In this document: in pieces, positions 47,106 to 55,358 of the stretch | How positions within the stretch are numbered: the first letter of the stretch is position 1 | Layout of the letters: every line of letters starts with the position of its first letter | Assembly (NCBI RefSeq): GCF_003144095.1 | Contig: NZ_NSKH01000002.1 | Coordinates: 259,024-323,023 of the forward strand | DNA length: 64,000 nucleotides | Origin: Streptomyces sp. ICBB 8177 | GTDB lineage: Bacteria > Actinomycetota > Actinomycetes > Streptomycetales > Streptomycetaceae | Reading direction: 5' to 3' | Program-made: the position numbers and the translations under genes | The notes under the pieces: model-generated | Database searches by the model: none | What the model was told of the DNA's origin: nothing | Seen by the model: only the letters and a program-made list of their open reading frames with translations

Positions 47106-47201
47106 GGTTCGAGGGCTCCGCCGACTTTCCGCCGGGGGCGGGCTGCTGAATCGGCTCGCTCCGGGTGGGGCGGTGCTGCTGCGTCGCGCAGCTGAGGCTC
47201 A

Positions 47202-47253
47202 CAGGCGCGTTCGCGCCGCGGGAACGCGGCCGCGGGCGCGCCTGTTTGTTTTT
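47202..47253 (+). terminator. Intrinsic terminator with T-tract downstream of dmdR1
   Basis: CAGGCGCG (47202-47209) pairs with CGCGCCTG (47237-47244); the enclosed GC text can pair further, and TTTGTTTTT follows directly. A U-rich tail is uncommon in this genome's hairpins. It lies 97 nt after the dmdR1 stop. Confidence 0.65.
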
Positions 47254-47328
47254 CGGTGGGGGCGGGACGGCTGCTTTGTGCGGTCGTTGCGGGGCTGTTG
47301 CGGAGCGGAGGAGGACGGGGCGGCCAGC

Positions 47329-47440
47329 GTGCGACGGCGCGAGGTGTGTGGGGCGGAGCGGTCGGCGTGCGACGGCGGCGAGGCGTGTGGGGCGGAGCGT
47401 TCGACGTGCGACGGCGGCGAGGTGTGTGGGGGCAGGGCGG
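47329..47440. repeat. Three tandem copies of a 39-nt unit
   Basis: Copies start at 47329, 47367 and 47406 with GTGCGACGGCGGCGAGG as common head and a shared GTGTGGGG part. The first copy is one base shorter. The unit length is a multiple of three, yet no supported gene covers it. Confidence 0.75.
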
Positions 47441-47572
47441 CCGACGGGGCCGTCGGGTTGCCGGAGGCGGCCTCCCCGGGTCGACGCCGTCGCCGTCCAT
47501 CACCCACCGCGTACGTGTCGTCACGCGTCGATCACAGGGGTGATCGGGAGTGCGGCGGAGGCCGGGCAGGCC

Positions 47573-47606
47573 AAGGGCCCCGGCGCCGGCAGGCGTCGGG
47601 GCCCTT
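47573..47606. terminator. 15-bp stem hairpin (14 of 15 paired, 4-nt loop)
   Basis: AAGGGCCCCGGCGCC (47573-47587) pairs with GGCGTCGGGGCCCTT (47592-47606), with one G-T wobble position. No T-tract follows on the + strand. It may end a transcript from the repeat region or act as an insulator before the hydrolase promoter. Confidence 0.5.
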
Positions 47607-47728
47607 CGTCCCCTGGGCGTTCTACCCGGAACCCCGAGCTGTCCGGGTCCTTCCCCTCACCCGTGGGGGACGCTCCCCTCCACGCTGGAAGTCCTCCCCT
47701 CGGCAAAGGGAGGCAACACTTGAGCGGT

Positions 47729-47748
47729 GTCACTCGAAAGGGCGATCT
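47729..47748 (+). promoter_or_regulatory. Copy 2 of a duplicated 20-nt motif
   Basis: GTCACTCGAAAGGGCGATCT, 18 of 20 positions identical to 30204-30223. It ends 101 bases before the hydrolase ATG. Role unknown. Confidence 0.5.
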
Positions 47749-47849
47749 TGCTTGCCGAACGGCCTTTTTCGAAGGTGAGTTCGATAATCTGGAGGCGTTC
47801 GGTCACCCGACCGGACGGAGTGGGCGAGGGTGACCCGGGGGTGCCGATC

Positions 47850-48770
47850 ATGGTGCGTCGCGTCGAGGTGACCGGAGCAGGCGGCGTACGGCTCGCCGCC
47901 TGGGACTTCACGGACGAGGAGCGCGCGGAGCCGAGCGGCGGCGCAGCCGTCGTCGAGGGCGTGGGGGCCGGTGCGCGCGGCGAAGCCCGCCCAACGGTCC
48001 TGTTCCTGCACGGCCTGATGGGCCGCGCCGCGCACTGGGCGGCCAGCGCCCGCGCGCTGGCGCCGCGTTACCGGACGGCAGCCCTGGACCAGCGCGGCCA
48101 CGGCCGTTCCGAAAAGCCGGACACCGCCGCGTACGACCGTGAGGCCTACGTGCGCGACGTGGAGGCCGCCATCGAGCAGCTGGACCTGGCCCCGGTCGTG
48201 CTCGTGGGCCACTCGATGGGCGCCCTCACCGCCTGGCAGGTGGCGGCGCGCCGTCCCGACCTGGTCCGCGCCCTCGTGGTCTGCGACATGCGGGCGTCGG
48301 CGGTGGGGGAGTCGAGTCAGCGCGACTGGGAGCAGTGGTTCAAGTCATGGCCGCTGCCCTTCGCGACCCTCGCCGACGTGCGCGGGTGGTTCGCGGAGCA
48401 GGACCCGACGTTGGAAGAACCTCGTCCGGAGCGCGGCGCGTTCTTCGCGGAGGTCATGGAGGAACGGGACGGCGGGTGGTGGCCGCAGTTCTCGTTCGAC
48501 CACATGCTCAGCTCGCGCGACGCCTGGGTGAACGACGCGCACTGGGACGAGCTGGCCCAGGTCCGCTGCCCGGCCCTCGTGGTCCGCGGGGTGGACGGGG
48601 AGTTGGGCCGGGCGGAGGCGCAGGAGATGGTCCGGGTGCTGCCGCGCGGCGCGTACGCGGAGATACCCGACGCGGGCCATCTGGTGCCGTGGGACCGACC
48701 TGCGGAGTGGCAGCAGGTGCTGACCGCCTTCCTGGACGACCATTCGCCGCACAAGCCCATCGGGCGGTAA
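47850..48770 (+). CDS. Alpha/beta hydrolase
   Basis: 306 residues. Oxyanion HG motif LFLHGLMGRAAHW (about 50-62), nucleophile elbow VGHSMGAL (about 118-125, Ser120), and catalytic His in DAGHLVPWD near 280. No signal peptide, so it acts in the cytoplasm; the substrate (ester, epoxide or other) is unknown. ATG at 47850 is chosen; GTG at 47841 is an alternative. Confidence 0.88.
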   Translation: MVRRVEVTGAGGVRLAAWDFTDEERAEPSGGAAVVEGVGAGARGEARPTVLFLHGLMGRAAHWAASARALAPRYRTAALDQRGHGRSEKPDTAAYDREAYVRDVEAAIEQLDLAPVVLVGHSMGALTAWQVAARRPDLVRALVVCDMRASAVGESSQRDWEQWFKSWPLPFATLADVRGWFAEQDPTLEEPRPERGAFFAEVMEERDGGWWPQFSFDHMLSSRDAWVNDAHWDELAQVRCPALVVRGVDGELGRAEAQEMVRVLPRGAYAEIPDAGHLVPWDRPAEWQQVLTAFLDDHSPHKPIGR

Positions 48771-48905
48771 CGAAACGATCACAATACGTGAGGCTGCACG
48801 TTTCTGCGCCGAACGAGCCCCCGAGTCGTGCGTTTTGCTCCCATACGATCAGTAGCCGGACTCTCCGGTTGCTAACGGTCACATCGCGCTTCAGGGGCCT
48901 TTCGT

Positions 48906-49193
48906 ATGGCGGACTTGCAGGTTGACGACCGCGTGTTGGCGGACTCGGAGCGGCGACTGTCCCGCCTGCACGGCGAGTTCGCCCGGCTGGGCGGTCAACG
49001 GGACTCGCTGCACGCCGAGTTGGGGGCGCCGGCGATGGCGGGCGCGATGGACGAGTTCTTCGACAACTGGTCCCACTACCGCAAGAAGTTGCTGGGCTCC
49101 ATCGAGTCGGTGGGCACACTGGTGTCGCAGACGCGGTCCACGTTCCGGCGGGTGGACGAGCGTCTGGCGTCCGGCGCGAAGGGCGACCGCTGA
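48906..49193 (+). CDS. WXG100-like helical hairpin protein
   Basis: 95 residues, two helices: a first one (DSERRLSRLHGEFARLGGQR) and a second with FFDNWSHYRKKLLGSIESVG. The length, heptad pattern and central Trp suggest a WXG100/ESAT-6-like chaperone or partner of a type VII-secreted protein, although no exact WxG triplet is present. Its stop overlaps the start of the next gene (TGATG), so the two are coupled. The upstream 135 nt are unusually AT-rich for this window and probably hold the promoter. Confidence 0.65.
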   Translation: MADLQVDDRVLADSERRLSRLHGEFARLGGQRDSLHAELGAPAMAGAMDEFFDNWSHYRKKLLGSIESVGTLVSQTRSTFRRVDERLASGAKGDR

Positions 49194-50500
49194 TGCGGGC
49201 GCGGGGCAGGCGCCCGTACGACTGGACCCCGCTCGCCGACCGCGACCCGGTCCCCGGCGACCCGGAGGCGCTGCGCGACGAGGTCACCCACATGCGCCGA
49301 CTGGCGTCCACCCTGCGCGACCAGGCCCGCGAACTGAAGGCGATCGGCGCGGAGGACGGCCTGAAGGGCCAGTACGCGCAGGCGCTGCGCGGCGGGGCGC
49401 GCGAACTGGAGCACCACCTGCGGCAGACGGCCGAACGCTACGAGCACGTCCAGGGCCATCTGGCCTCCTGGGCGGACGAGTTGGAGGACTTCCAGTCCGA
49501 GTCGGCCACGATCCTGCGTCGGGCCCAGGACGAGGCGGCCCAACACCGCCACCCCGCCACCACCGCCGAAGACCCGGTGAAGCCCTACCGGGACGCCCTG
49601 ACCCGCCTGACCACCCTGCGCGACGAACGCGCGTCGCACTACGCGGGCCGCGTCAAACGCGCCTGCAAGGACGTCATCAGGGACAGCACGTGGGAGTCCT
49701 TCGAGGACGCGGCGGACGCGGTGTTCGACAACGAGTGGTGTCAGAAGTTCTTCGAACTCGCGAGCTGGGTCGTCACGGTGGTGGGCGTCGTCGCGCTCTT
49801 CGTGACACCCGCCGGGTGGGTCGTCGACCTCGCCCTGGGGATCACGTTCGCGCTGGCGGCCAAGGACGTGCTGGCGCTGTCGGTCGGCGAGGGTTCGTGG
49901 TTCGACATCGGCATGGACACCCTCGGCTTCCTGACGATGGGCACGGGGAAGGTCGCCTTCGGCATGCTCAAGGGCATCCAGACGGCGACGAGCGCCGCGG
50001 CGGAGGCGGTGGCGGAGGAACGGGCCACGGCGGAGAGCCTGCACGAGTCGCGGGGTGTGCTGGACCGGACGTACCGGATCACGAACCGGCGCGGTTCCTC
50101 GGGGGCGGCGAAGGCGGAGGCGCGGAGGGTTCGGGCGGGGGCGCTGGCCCGAGCGCGGCAGGCGGGCCTGGCGGCCCGCCAGGCAGAACGATCCCGTGAG
50201 CCGCTCGAGGCGACCCAACGCGAGGCGTTCGCCTTCGGCGGCGACAGGGAGGCGGCAGGCGCCTGCAAGAACATCAGGCGTCTGCGCGAGGAGTACGCCC
50301 AAAGCCCAGAGGTCCAGAAAGCAAGCGCCCATATGGAGGGTTGGCGAGGGGCGTTCAACGCGAGTTGGCGGATCGGCGCAGGCTCCGACGGGGTGGACAA
50401 GTTTCTCGGGCAGAGCGCCCTTGTTCCTGGGAAACCATCCTCGCAAACCTATGACGACTTCAAGGATCAGTTCACCAGCACGGTGGGGACCGGGTGGTGA
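49193..50500 (+). CDS. Putative type VII-secreted effector protein
   Basis: 435 residues. Residues 20-160 are long helices (DQARELKAIGAEDGLKGQY, then LASWADELEDFQSE) like the WXG/LXG-type targeting domain. Residues 183-262 form a hydrophobic pretoxin-like segment (WVVTVVGVVALFVTPAGWVV, then GEGSWFDIGMDTLGFLTMGTG) seen in Streptomyces putative T7SS-secreted proteins. The C-terminal part (about 285-435) is Arg/Ala-rich then unique; it may be the effector domain but shows no known catalytic motif. The WXG-like gene directly precedes it. Confidence 0.65.
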   Translation: MRARGRRPYDWTPLADRDPVPGDPEALRDEVTHMRRLASTLRDQARELKAIGAEDGLKGQYAQALRGGARELEHHLRQTAERYEHVQGHLASWADELEDFQSESATILRRAQDEAAQHRHPATTAEDPVKPYRDALTRLTTLRDERASHYAGRVKRACKDVIRDSTWESFEDAADAVFDNEWCQKFFELASWVVTVVGVVALFVTPAGWVVDLALGITFALAAKDVLALSVGEGSWFDIGMDTLGFLTMGTGKVAFGMLKGIQTATSAAAEAVAEERATAESLHESRGVLDRTYRITNRRGSSGAAKAEARRVRAGALARARQAGLAARQAERSREPLEATQREAFAFGGDREAAGACKNIRRLREEYAQSPEVQKASAHMEGWRGAFNASWRIGAGSDGVDKFLGQSALVPGKPSSQTYDDFKDQFTSTVGTGW

Positions 50501-50545
50501 CCGTGCTTCGCGATGACTATCCCTGGCAGAGGAGGGGCCGTTCGC

Positions 50546-50947
50546 ATGACCTTCATTATCAACCCTACTAACGATCCCGTCCTGCGCCGCGGCGAAAGAC
50601 TTGCGCGGTACGGGTCGATGATCCCCATGCTTGGCGTGTGCCTTCTGTTCATGTCGGGAATCGGGGTGCGCTACACCAGGACGCAATACACCGCGATCAT
50701 CCTGGTAGCCGCGTTTCTCGGCCAGGTGATCGTCTGGTCGGGCATGTACACGCTTCGCCGCTGTGAAGGATGGGATTCCGGCGTGGTGTCTTACCTATGG
50801 TCGGGCGGTTTGTTCACGGCGCTCGCCGTTTGCTTCACATGGGTCTTCCCCGCTGCCCTCCTCCCCTGGATCCCCCCCGTCGTGGCCACGGTGGCCAAGC
50901 GGCGGCTTGTGCGGCGGCGAGAGGTGGAGACGGGGAGCGCGGGATGA
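50546..50947 (+). CDS. Small four-span membrane protein, possible immunity factor
   Basis: 133 residues with about four hydrophobic segments (33-52, 58-80, 88-105 and 106-122) and a basic C-terminus. ATG at 50546 has GGAGGGG eight bases upstream. Its first 250 nt are distinctly less GC-rich than neighbouring genes, suggesting acquisition from elsewhere. Its place right after the putative effector fits an immunity protein, but that is inference only. It overlaps the next gene by ATGA. Confidence 0.6.
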   Translation: MTFIINPTNDPVLRRGERLARYGSMIPMLGVCLLFMSGIGVRYTRTQYTAIILVAAFLGQVIVWSGMYTLRRCEGWDSGVVSYLWSGGLFTALAVCFTWVFPAALLPWIPPVVATVAKRRLVRRREVETGSAG

Positions 50948-51726
50948 GTGGTGGCGGGATGGGAAGGGACGGCATGTCGGGAGACACGGAGAAGGGAACT
51001 CCTCCGGAGGGGGGCGAGCCGGCGGAGAGCGTGTGCCGGCAGAGGGCGGCGCCGACGGAGGCCGTAGAACGGGATTGCGCCGGGGTGGTGGGGAACGCGG
51101 AGCGGGTTGTTCGGGGGGTCGGGGTGGCCGGGGGGTATCGGATCGTGCTGCCGCCGGGGTGGGTCCGCGTGCCGTTGCGCGGCGGGACCGGGAACGCGGT
51201 CGAGGAACTCGTCCTCTCGCGCCTGCGGCACATCCCCCCGCACATCCCCCGTGACCGCGCGACCGCCTACCGCCTCGCCGTTCGGCAGGCCCTGAACGCC
51301 CAGGTAGCCGCCGCACGTGAGGCCAACGGCCTCGACCTCTACCTCCCCGTCCAGCCCCGCTACCGTGCCGCCCTCGCGGCCTCCTTCCTGGTGTCCGAAG
51401 TCGTGTTGCCGGGGACCATGTCCCCGCACGCCGTGCTGGACGCCCTGTGCGCCGGACGCCGCAGGGACCTCACCGACGTCGCCGGGTTTCCCGCCGTCCG
51501 GCGCGAGTACGTCCGCGCGCCCGCCCCCGAACGCGACGTCCCGCTCGCCTCCCGCCACGTCGACTACGCCTTACCCGTCCCCCGCGACCCCCATCGCTAC
51601 CTCGCCGTCACCTTCTCCACCGCGGGGAACGGCGATCCGGACAGCGAGTTCACGCGTGCCGTCGTGGAGTTGTTCGACGCGTTGATGACCACGTTCCGCT
51701 GGACCCTGAAGGCCGAGGTGGCCTGA
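50944..51726 (+). CDS. Hypothetical protein of the T7SS-like module
   Basis: 260 residues. A disordered acidic/Gly-rich start (1-58) is followed by YRIVLPPGWVRVPLRGG (about 64-80) and a mixed alpha/beta domain (DLYLPVQPRYRAALAASFLV near 132). I recall similar sequences (LPPGWW-IPL) near WXG-type genes in streptomycetes. It is soluble, with no catalytic motif seen. ATG at 50944 overlaps the preceding stop by four bases, so it is translated in the same operon. Confidence 0.6.
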   Translation: MSGGGMGRDGMSGDTEKGTPPEGGEPAESVCRQRAAPTEAVERDCAGVVGNAERVVRGVGVAGGYRIVLPPGWVRVPLRGGTGNAVEELVLSRLRHIPPHIPRDRATAYRLAVRQALNAQVAAAREANGLDLYLPVQPRYRAALAASFLVSEVVLPGTMSPHAVLDALCAGRRRDLTDVAGFPAVRREYVRAPAPERDVPLASRHVDYALPVPRDPHRYLAVTFSTAGNGDPDSEFTRAVVELFDALMTTFRWTLKAEVA

Positions 51727-51732
51727 GCACCC

Positions 51733-52476
51733 ATGTCCGGACTCCGGCTCTCCACCCCGCACCGCGATCCCGCCCGCTGGGTCGGGCTGCCCACCGAGTG
51801 GCCCCTGCCGGGCTTCGAGCGGGAGTTCCCCGACGCCGCGACCTGGGCCGCGACCGCCGCACGCGCGATCTGGGACGACAGCCCGCTCACCCCGCGCCCT
51901 GCGGAGGTCGCCGGGCTCACCGACGTCCTCACGTACGCCGCGCACCACTTCCCCGGCGCCTTCCCCGGCTTCGAGGTCCTCCTCCATCTGCCGGGCCCCC
52001 GCGACGACCCGCTTCCCGTCTACCTCGGCGACCTGACCACGGACCCCGAAGACGTCGAAGACCGCGCGCACGAGATCCTGCGTCACCTCACCGGTGCCGA
52101 CGATCCGTACGCCGTCGAGCCGCCCGTCGTCGAGGAGTTCGGCAACCCGTTCCTCGGGCAGGGGCTGCGGGTCCTGCGCTACACCGCCGACGACCGCGCG
52201 GGCGGTGCGCTGCTGCCCTGCCTGCGGTACGCCTGGCACCTGCGCGGGATCGACGGCCAACCAGCACGCTGCGCCTGCCTGTTCGCGCTCCACCCCGATC
52301 CGGCCCGCCTGATCGCCGCCCTGGACGACCTCGACACCCTGGCCCGCGACCTGCGTTACGAAGCGGCAACCGGAACCGGCGACGACCTCAGCGGCCCCGC
52401 TGCGCCGCCGCCTCCCGGCCGCACGCGTACGCCAGCGGGCTCAGCAGTTCCTCCGCGTCGGGGAGCCAGCGATTGA
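51733..52476 (+). CDS. Hypothetical protein, last gene of the T7SS-like module
   Basis: 247 residues. It begins 6 nt after the preceding stop. It is an acidic, soluble, apparently single-domain protein (WVGLPTEWPLPGFEREFPD near 16, FEVLLHLPGPRDDPLPVYLG near 80, LRVLRYTADD near 145) ending in a Pro/Arg-rich tail of about 30 residues. The family is unknown. The tail is encoded by the 89 nt that run antisense over the prim-pol gene, so the natural end may differ. Confidence 0.55.
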   Translation: MSGLRLSTPHRDPARWVGLPTEWPLPGFEREFPDAATWAATAARAIWDDSPLTPRPAEVAGLTDVLTYAAHHFPGAFPGFEVLLHLPGPRDDPLPVYLGDLTTDPEDVEDRAHEILRHLTGADDPYAVEPPVVEEFGNPFLGQGLRVLRYTADDRAGGALLPCLRYAWHLRGIDGQPARCACLFALHPDPARLIAALDDLDTLARDLRYEAATGTGDDLSGPAAPPPPGRTRTPAGSAVPPRRGASD

Positions 52477-53092
52477 CGGCGCCGGGGTGGCGGGCCCACT
52501 GGACGTGACCCGTGCCGCTCATCCGGGTCGGGGGCGCCGCCACGTAGTCCCCGTCGCCCCGGACCACCAGGTCGAGGGAGGCGGGCGGCCAGCCCAGCCT
52601 GCGCAGCAGGTCGGGCACCTTGGCCGTGGCACCGGGCAGCACGAGGAAGACCAGCCGACGGGTCGGCGTGCACAGGACGGGGCCGAGCGGCAGGTCCATC
52701 CGTTCCATCCGGGCCAGCGCCAGGCAGCCCGCGACCTCGGGCACGTCGATCGCGTCGAAGCCGCGGCCGGTCGGCAGCAGGATGGACGCCCTCGGCTCCC
52801 GCGACCACATCCGCCGCACCGCCGCGCCGCTCCCGGTGGCCTGGCCGGCCCAGTCGGGCCGTGTCGGGTGCGCCCCGGGGGCCGGGCAGGCGGGATCGCC
52901 GCAGGAGCACCGGCGGCCGCCGTCCACGTCCTCCAGCCACGTGCCGGGCAGGACGTCCCAGTGCCGCTCCTCCGCGTACCGCACGGCGGTCTCCAGCAGG
53001 CCGGCGGACGGCGCCGGGTCGCCGCCGGGGCGCGCGACGGGGCGCACGGGGGGACGCGTGGCGGTGGCCGGTGCTCCGATGGTGTCTTCCAC
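52388..53092 (-). CDS. Bifunctional DNA primase/polymerase (prim-pol) N-terminal-like protein
   Basis: 234 residues. The opening LLETAVRYAEERHWDVLPGT (about 32-51), CSCGDPACPAPGAHPTRPDW (63-82) with paired Cys, and SILLPTGRGFDAIDVPE (about 103-119) are those of streptomycete proteins annotated as bifunctional DNA primase/polymerase. The Asp residues of FDAIDVPE would be metal ligands, but the domain lacks a helicase partner and may not be catalytic. GTG at 53092 fits the family start. Confidence 0.75.
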   Translation of the reverse strand: MEDTIGAPATATRPPVRPVARPGGDPAPSAGLLETAVRYAEERHWDVLPGTWLEDVDGGRRCSCGDPACPAPGAHPTRPDWAGQATGSGAAVRRMWSREPRASILLPTGRGFDAIDVPEVAGCLALARMERMDLPLGPVLCTPTRRLVFLVLPGATAKVPDLLRRLGWPPASLDLVVRGDGDYVAAPPTRMSGTGHVQWARHPGAVNRWLPDAEELLSPLAYACGREAAAQRGR

Positions 53093-53581
53093 GTGCTGCA
53101 CAACTTCCCTTGTCAGCAAGGGTTACGGCGCCTCGTGGCCTCTTTCGCCCCGCCGGTCCGGCACGCGGGGCGCACGGGTGCACGTACGGGGGCGCGTGGT
53201 GAGCTGTGGCACCCGTGCTGGGTAGGTCCTCTTCGGCACATTGCGGCAGCACTCGTAACTCAAAACAACGCGAAGTGATGAGAATCAGCGAGAAGGAAGG
53301 AAAAAGCGCCACATCAACGGCATATTCTACCGGCATGGTTGGGCAGAGATCACGCACCGGCCGCGACGTGAGCGCCGGGACGTGACCGATGTGACCGATG
53401 TGACTGACGGGACCACGTACGACGCGTCGTGACCGTCCGGAACGTGGGCGACGGACGCCGAAGCGGCGGACGTCGAACCGACGGCCGCCCGCGGGCGGGA
53501 CGTCAACGGACGGACGCCGGCGACCGGTCGTGAGCACCGGAAGAGGTACCTGATCAGGTACGGAACGTGAGGGGGACGACG
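53093..53581. other. Divergent region before the HTH/TPR regulator
   Basis: 489 bases without a gene. The part at about 53235-53340 is AT-rich with A-runs (GGAAGGAAAAAGCGCC, CATATTCTACC) and probably holds promoters. At 53382-53408 GTGACCGAT is repeated three times (last copy GTGACTGAC). GAGGGGG lies six bases before the regulator ATG. Confidence 0.5.
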
Positions 53582-54967
53582 ATGGCCGCGCGACCGCTCG
53601 TGGCGCGCCAGCCGAACGAACGGCTCCAGGCGCTCATCCAGGAAGCAGGCTGCTCCAACGCCGGACTGGCCCGCAGGGTCAACATGTGCGGCGCGGAACA
53701 CGGACTCGACCTGCGCTACGACAAGACCTCCGTGGCCCGCTGGCTGCGAGGACAACAGCCGAGGGGCCGGGCTCCGGCCGTCATCGCCGAGGCGCTGGGC
53801 CGCAAGCTCGGCCGTACGGTGACGATCGACGAGATCGGCATGGCGAACGGCAAGAACCTCGCGTCCGGCGTCGGCCTGCACTTCGCGCCGACCGTGCTGG
53901 GCGCGGTGGAGCAGGCGTGCGAGCTGTGGCGCAGTGACGTCGGCCGCCGGGACTTCCTCAGCGGTTCCACCGTCGCCTCCTCCGCGCTGGTGGAGCCCAG
54001 CCGCGACTGGCTGATCACCGGCCCGGACGCCGGAGTGGCGCGCAGCGGCGGACCACGCGTGGGCATGGCGGACGTCGAGGCGGTACGGGCGACGACCCGG
54101 GCGCTCACCGATCTCGACCACCGTTTCGGCAGCGGCCACGTTCGCCCGATCGTGGTGCACTACCTCAACAGCGTGGTGTCGGGACTGCTCGCCGGTTCCT
54201 ACCGTGAGGCGACCGGCCGTCAACTGTTCGCCGCGGTGGCGCGGTTGACGGAACTCGCCGGGTACATGGCGGTCGACACCGGCCAACCGGGCCTGGCGCA
54301 GCGCTACTACATCCAGGCGCTGCGGATGGCGCAGGCCGCCGGGGACCGCGCGTACGGCGGCTACGTGCTGGCGGCCGGGATGAGCCACCTGGCGGCGACC
54401 CTCGGCAACCCGCGCGAGATCGCCCAACTCGCCCGCGCCGCACAGGAAGGAGCGCGCGGCCACGTCACGCCCACCGCGCAGGCGATGTTCCACGCGGCCG
54501 AGGCCAGGGGACACGCGCTGCTGGGGGACGCGCGGGCGTGCGCGGTGGCGGCCGGACGGGCGGTCGACGCGTTCGGCCACGCCACGCCGCAGGACGACCC
54601 GGAGTGGATCGCCCACTTCGACCAGGCTTACCTGGCCGACGAGTTGGCGCACTGCCACCGCGACCTCGAACAGCCGGGGCCCGCCGCGCAGCGCGCCGAG
54701 GAGGCGCTCGCGGGCCATCCGCCGACCCGCGCGCGGCGCCGGGCCATCGGACTGCTGGTGCTGGCCTGCGCGCAGGTGCAGGCCCGCGACGTCGAGCAGG
54801 CCTGCCACACCGCCGCGCAGGCGACGGCCCTGCTGAGCGGCCTGCGTTCGAACCGCGGCGCGGAGTACCTGGACGACTTCCGGCGCCGTCTGGAGCCGTT
54901 CGGGAACGAGCCGGTGGTGCGGGAGTTCGGCGCCCGCCTTCAGGACGAGAGCGAGGTGGCCGCCTGA
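53582..54967 (+). CDS. HTH and TPR-type transcriptional regulator
   Basis: 461 residues. An N-terminal HTH-like region (LIQEAGCSNAGLARRVNMCG, 19-38; TSVARWLRGQQPRGRAPAVI, about 52-71) is followed by RRDFLSGSTVASSALVEPSR (near 125) and a C-terminal block of TPR-like helices (about 180-450; AGYMAVDTGQPGLAQRYYIQ near 230). This family is highly conserved in Streptomyces and usually annotated as a regulator; targets are unknown. ATG at 53582 has AGGGGG upstream. Confidence 0.85.
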   Translation: MAARPLVARQPNERLQALIQEAGCSNAGLARRVNMCGAEHGLDLRYDKTSVARWLRGQQPRGRAPAVIAEALGRKLGRTVTIDEIGMANGKNLASGVGLHFAPTVLGAVEQACELWRSDVGRRDFLSGSTVASSALVEPSRDWLITGPDAGVARSGGPRVGMADVEAVRATTRALTDLDHRFGSGHVRPIVVHYLNSVVSGLLAGSYREATGRQLFAAVARLTELAGYMAVDTGQPGLAQRYYIQALRMAQAAGDRAYGGYVLAAGMSHLAATLGNPREIAQLARAAQEGARGHVTPTAQAMFHAAEARGHALLGDARACAVAAGRAVDAFGHATPQDDPEWIAHFDQAYLADELAHCHRDLEQPGPAAQRAEEALAGHPPTRARRRAIGLLVLACAQVQARDVEQACHTAAQATALLSGLRSNRGAEYLDDFRRRLEPFGNEPVVREFGARLQDESEVAA

Positions 54968-55358
54968 CGTGCCGCGAACCGGGGGCGGGCGGTGGACCGG
55001 GCGGCCCGCGCGAGGCCGCCCGGCCCCGTGGGCCGTCGTGATCCGGCCACCGCGAACCGGCCGTCGCGCGCCGTCACATAGCGTCCGGAAAGGACGTTAC
55101 GTAACGGGCGCGACGGGGCGGCCGCGTATCCGGACGGAATCGTTACGCTACCGACACAGCCGTCCTGGCCTGCGGCAACGTGTTGCGTATCCCGGACTGT
55201 TCGGTCTTTGCGAACGTCTGTCCACCTGCCCGGCGCGGGTCTTGGCCACTGGCGCGTGGTGAGGACCGGAATTCACCCGGTAGCGTGAGCCGACGTTCCG
55301 AAAGTCCGGTCGGGGCCCCGGGGGAGACCCCGGGATCACGCAGCAGGCAGGAGTTCCG
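54968..55358. other. Intergenic region with a CGTTACGTAACG palindrome
   Basis: 391 bases without a gene. A perfect 12-bp palindrome lies at 55095-55106, and TCGTTACGCTACCG follows at about 55138. CGGTAGCGTGAG near 55280 could be a -10 for the next gene. CAGGCAGGAG at 55344-55353 is its ribosome site. Confidence 0.5.

Larger units (their letters stand above)
47106..47849. other. 744-nt gene-free region after dmdR1
   Basis: No supported protein. In order it holds a hairpin with a T-tract (47202-47253), a 39-nt tandem repeat (47329-47440), a perfect inverted repeat CGATCAC-AGGG-GTGATCG (47529-47546), a strong hairpin (47573-47606), copy 2 of the duplicated motif (47729-47748), and an AT-richer patch (about 47755-47800, with GATAATCT) likely to be the promoter of the hydrolase gene. 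Confidence 0.6.
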
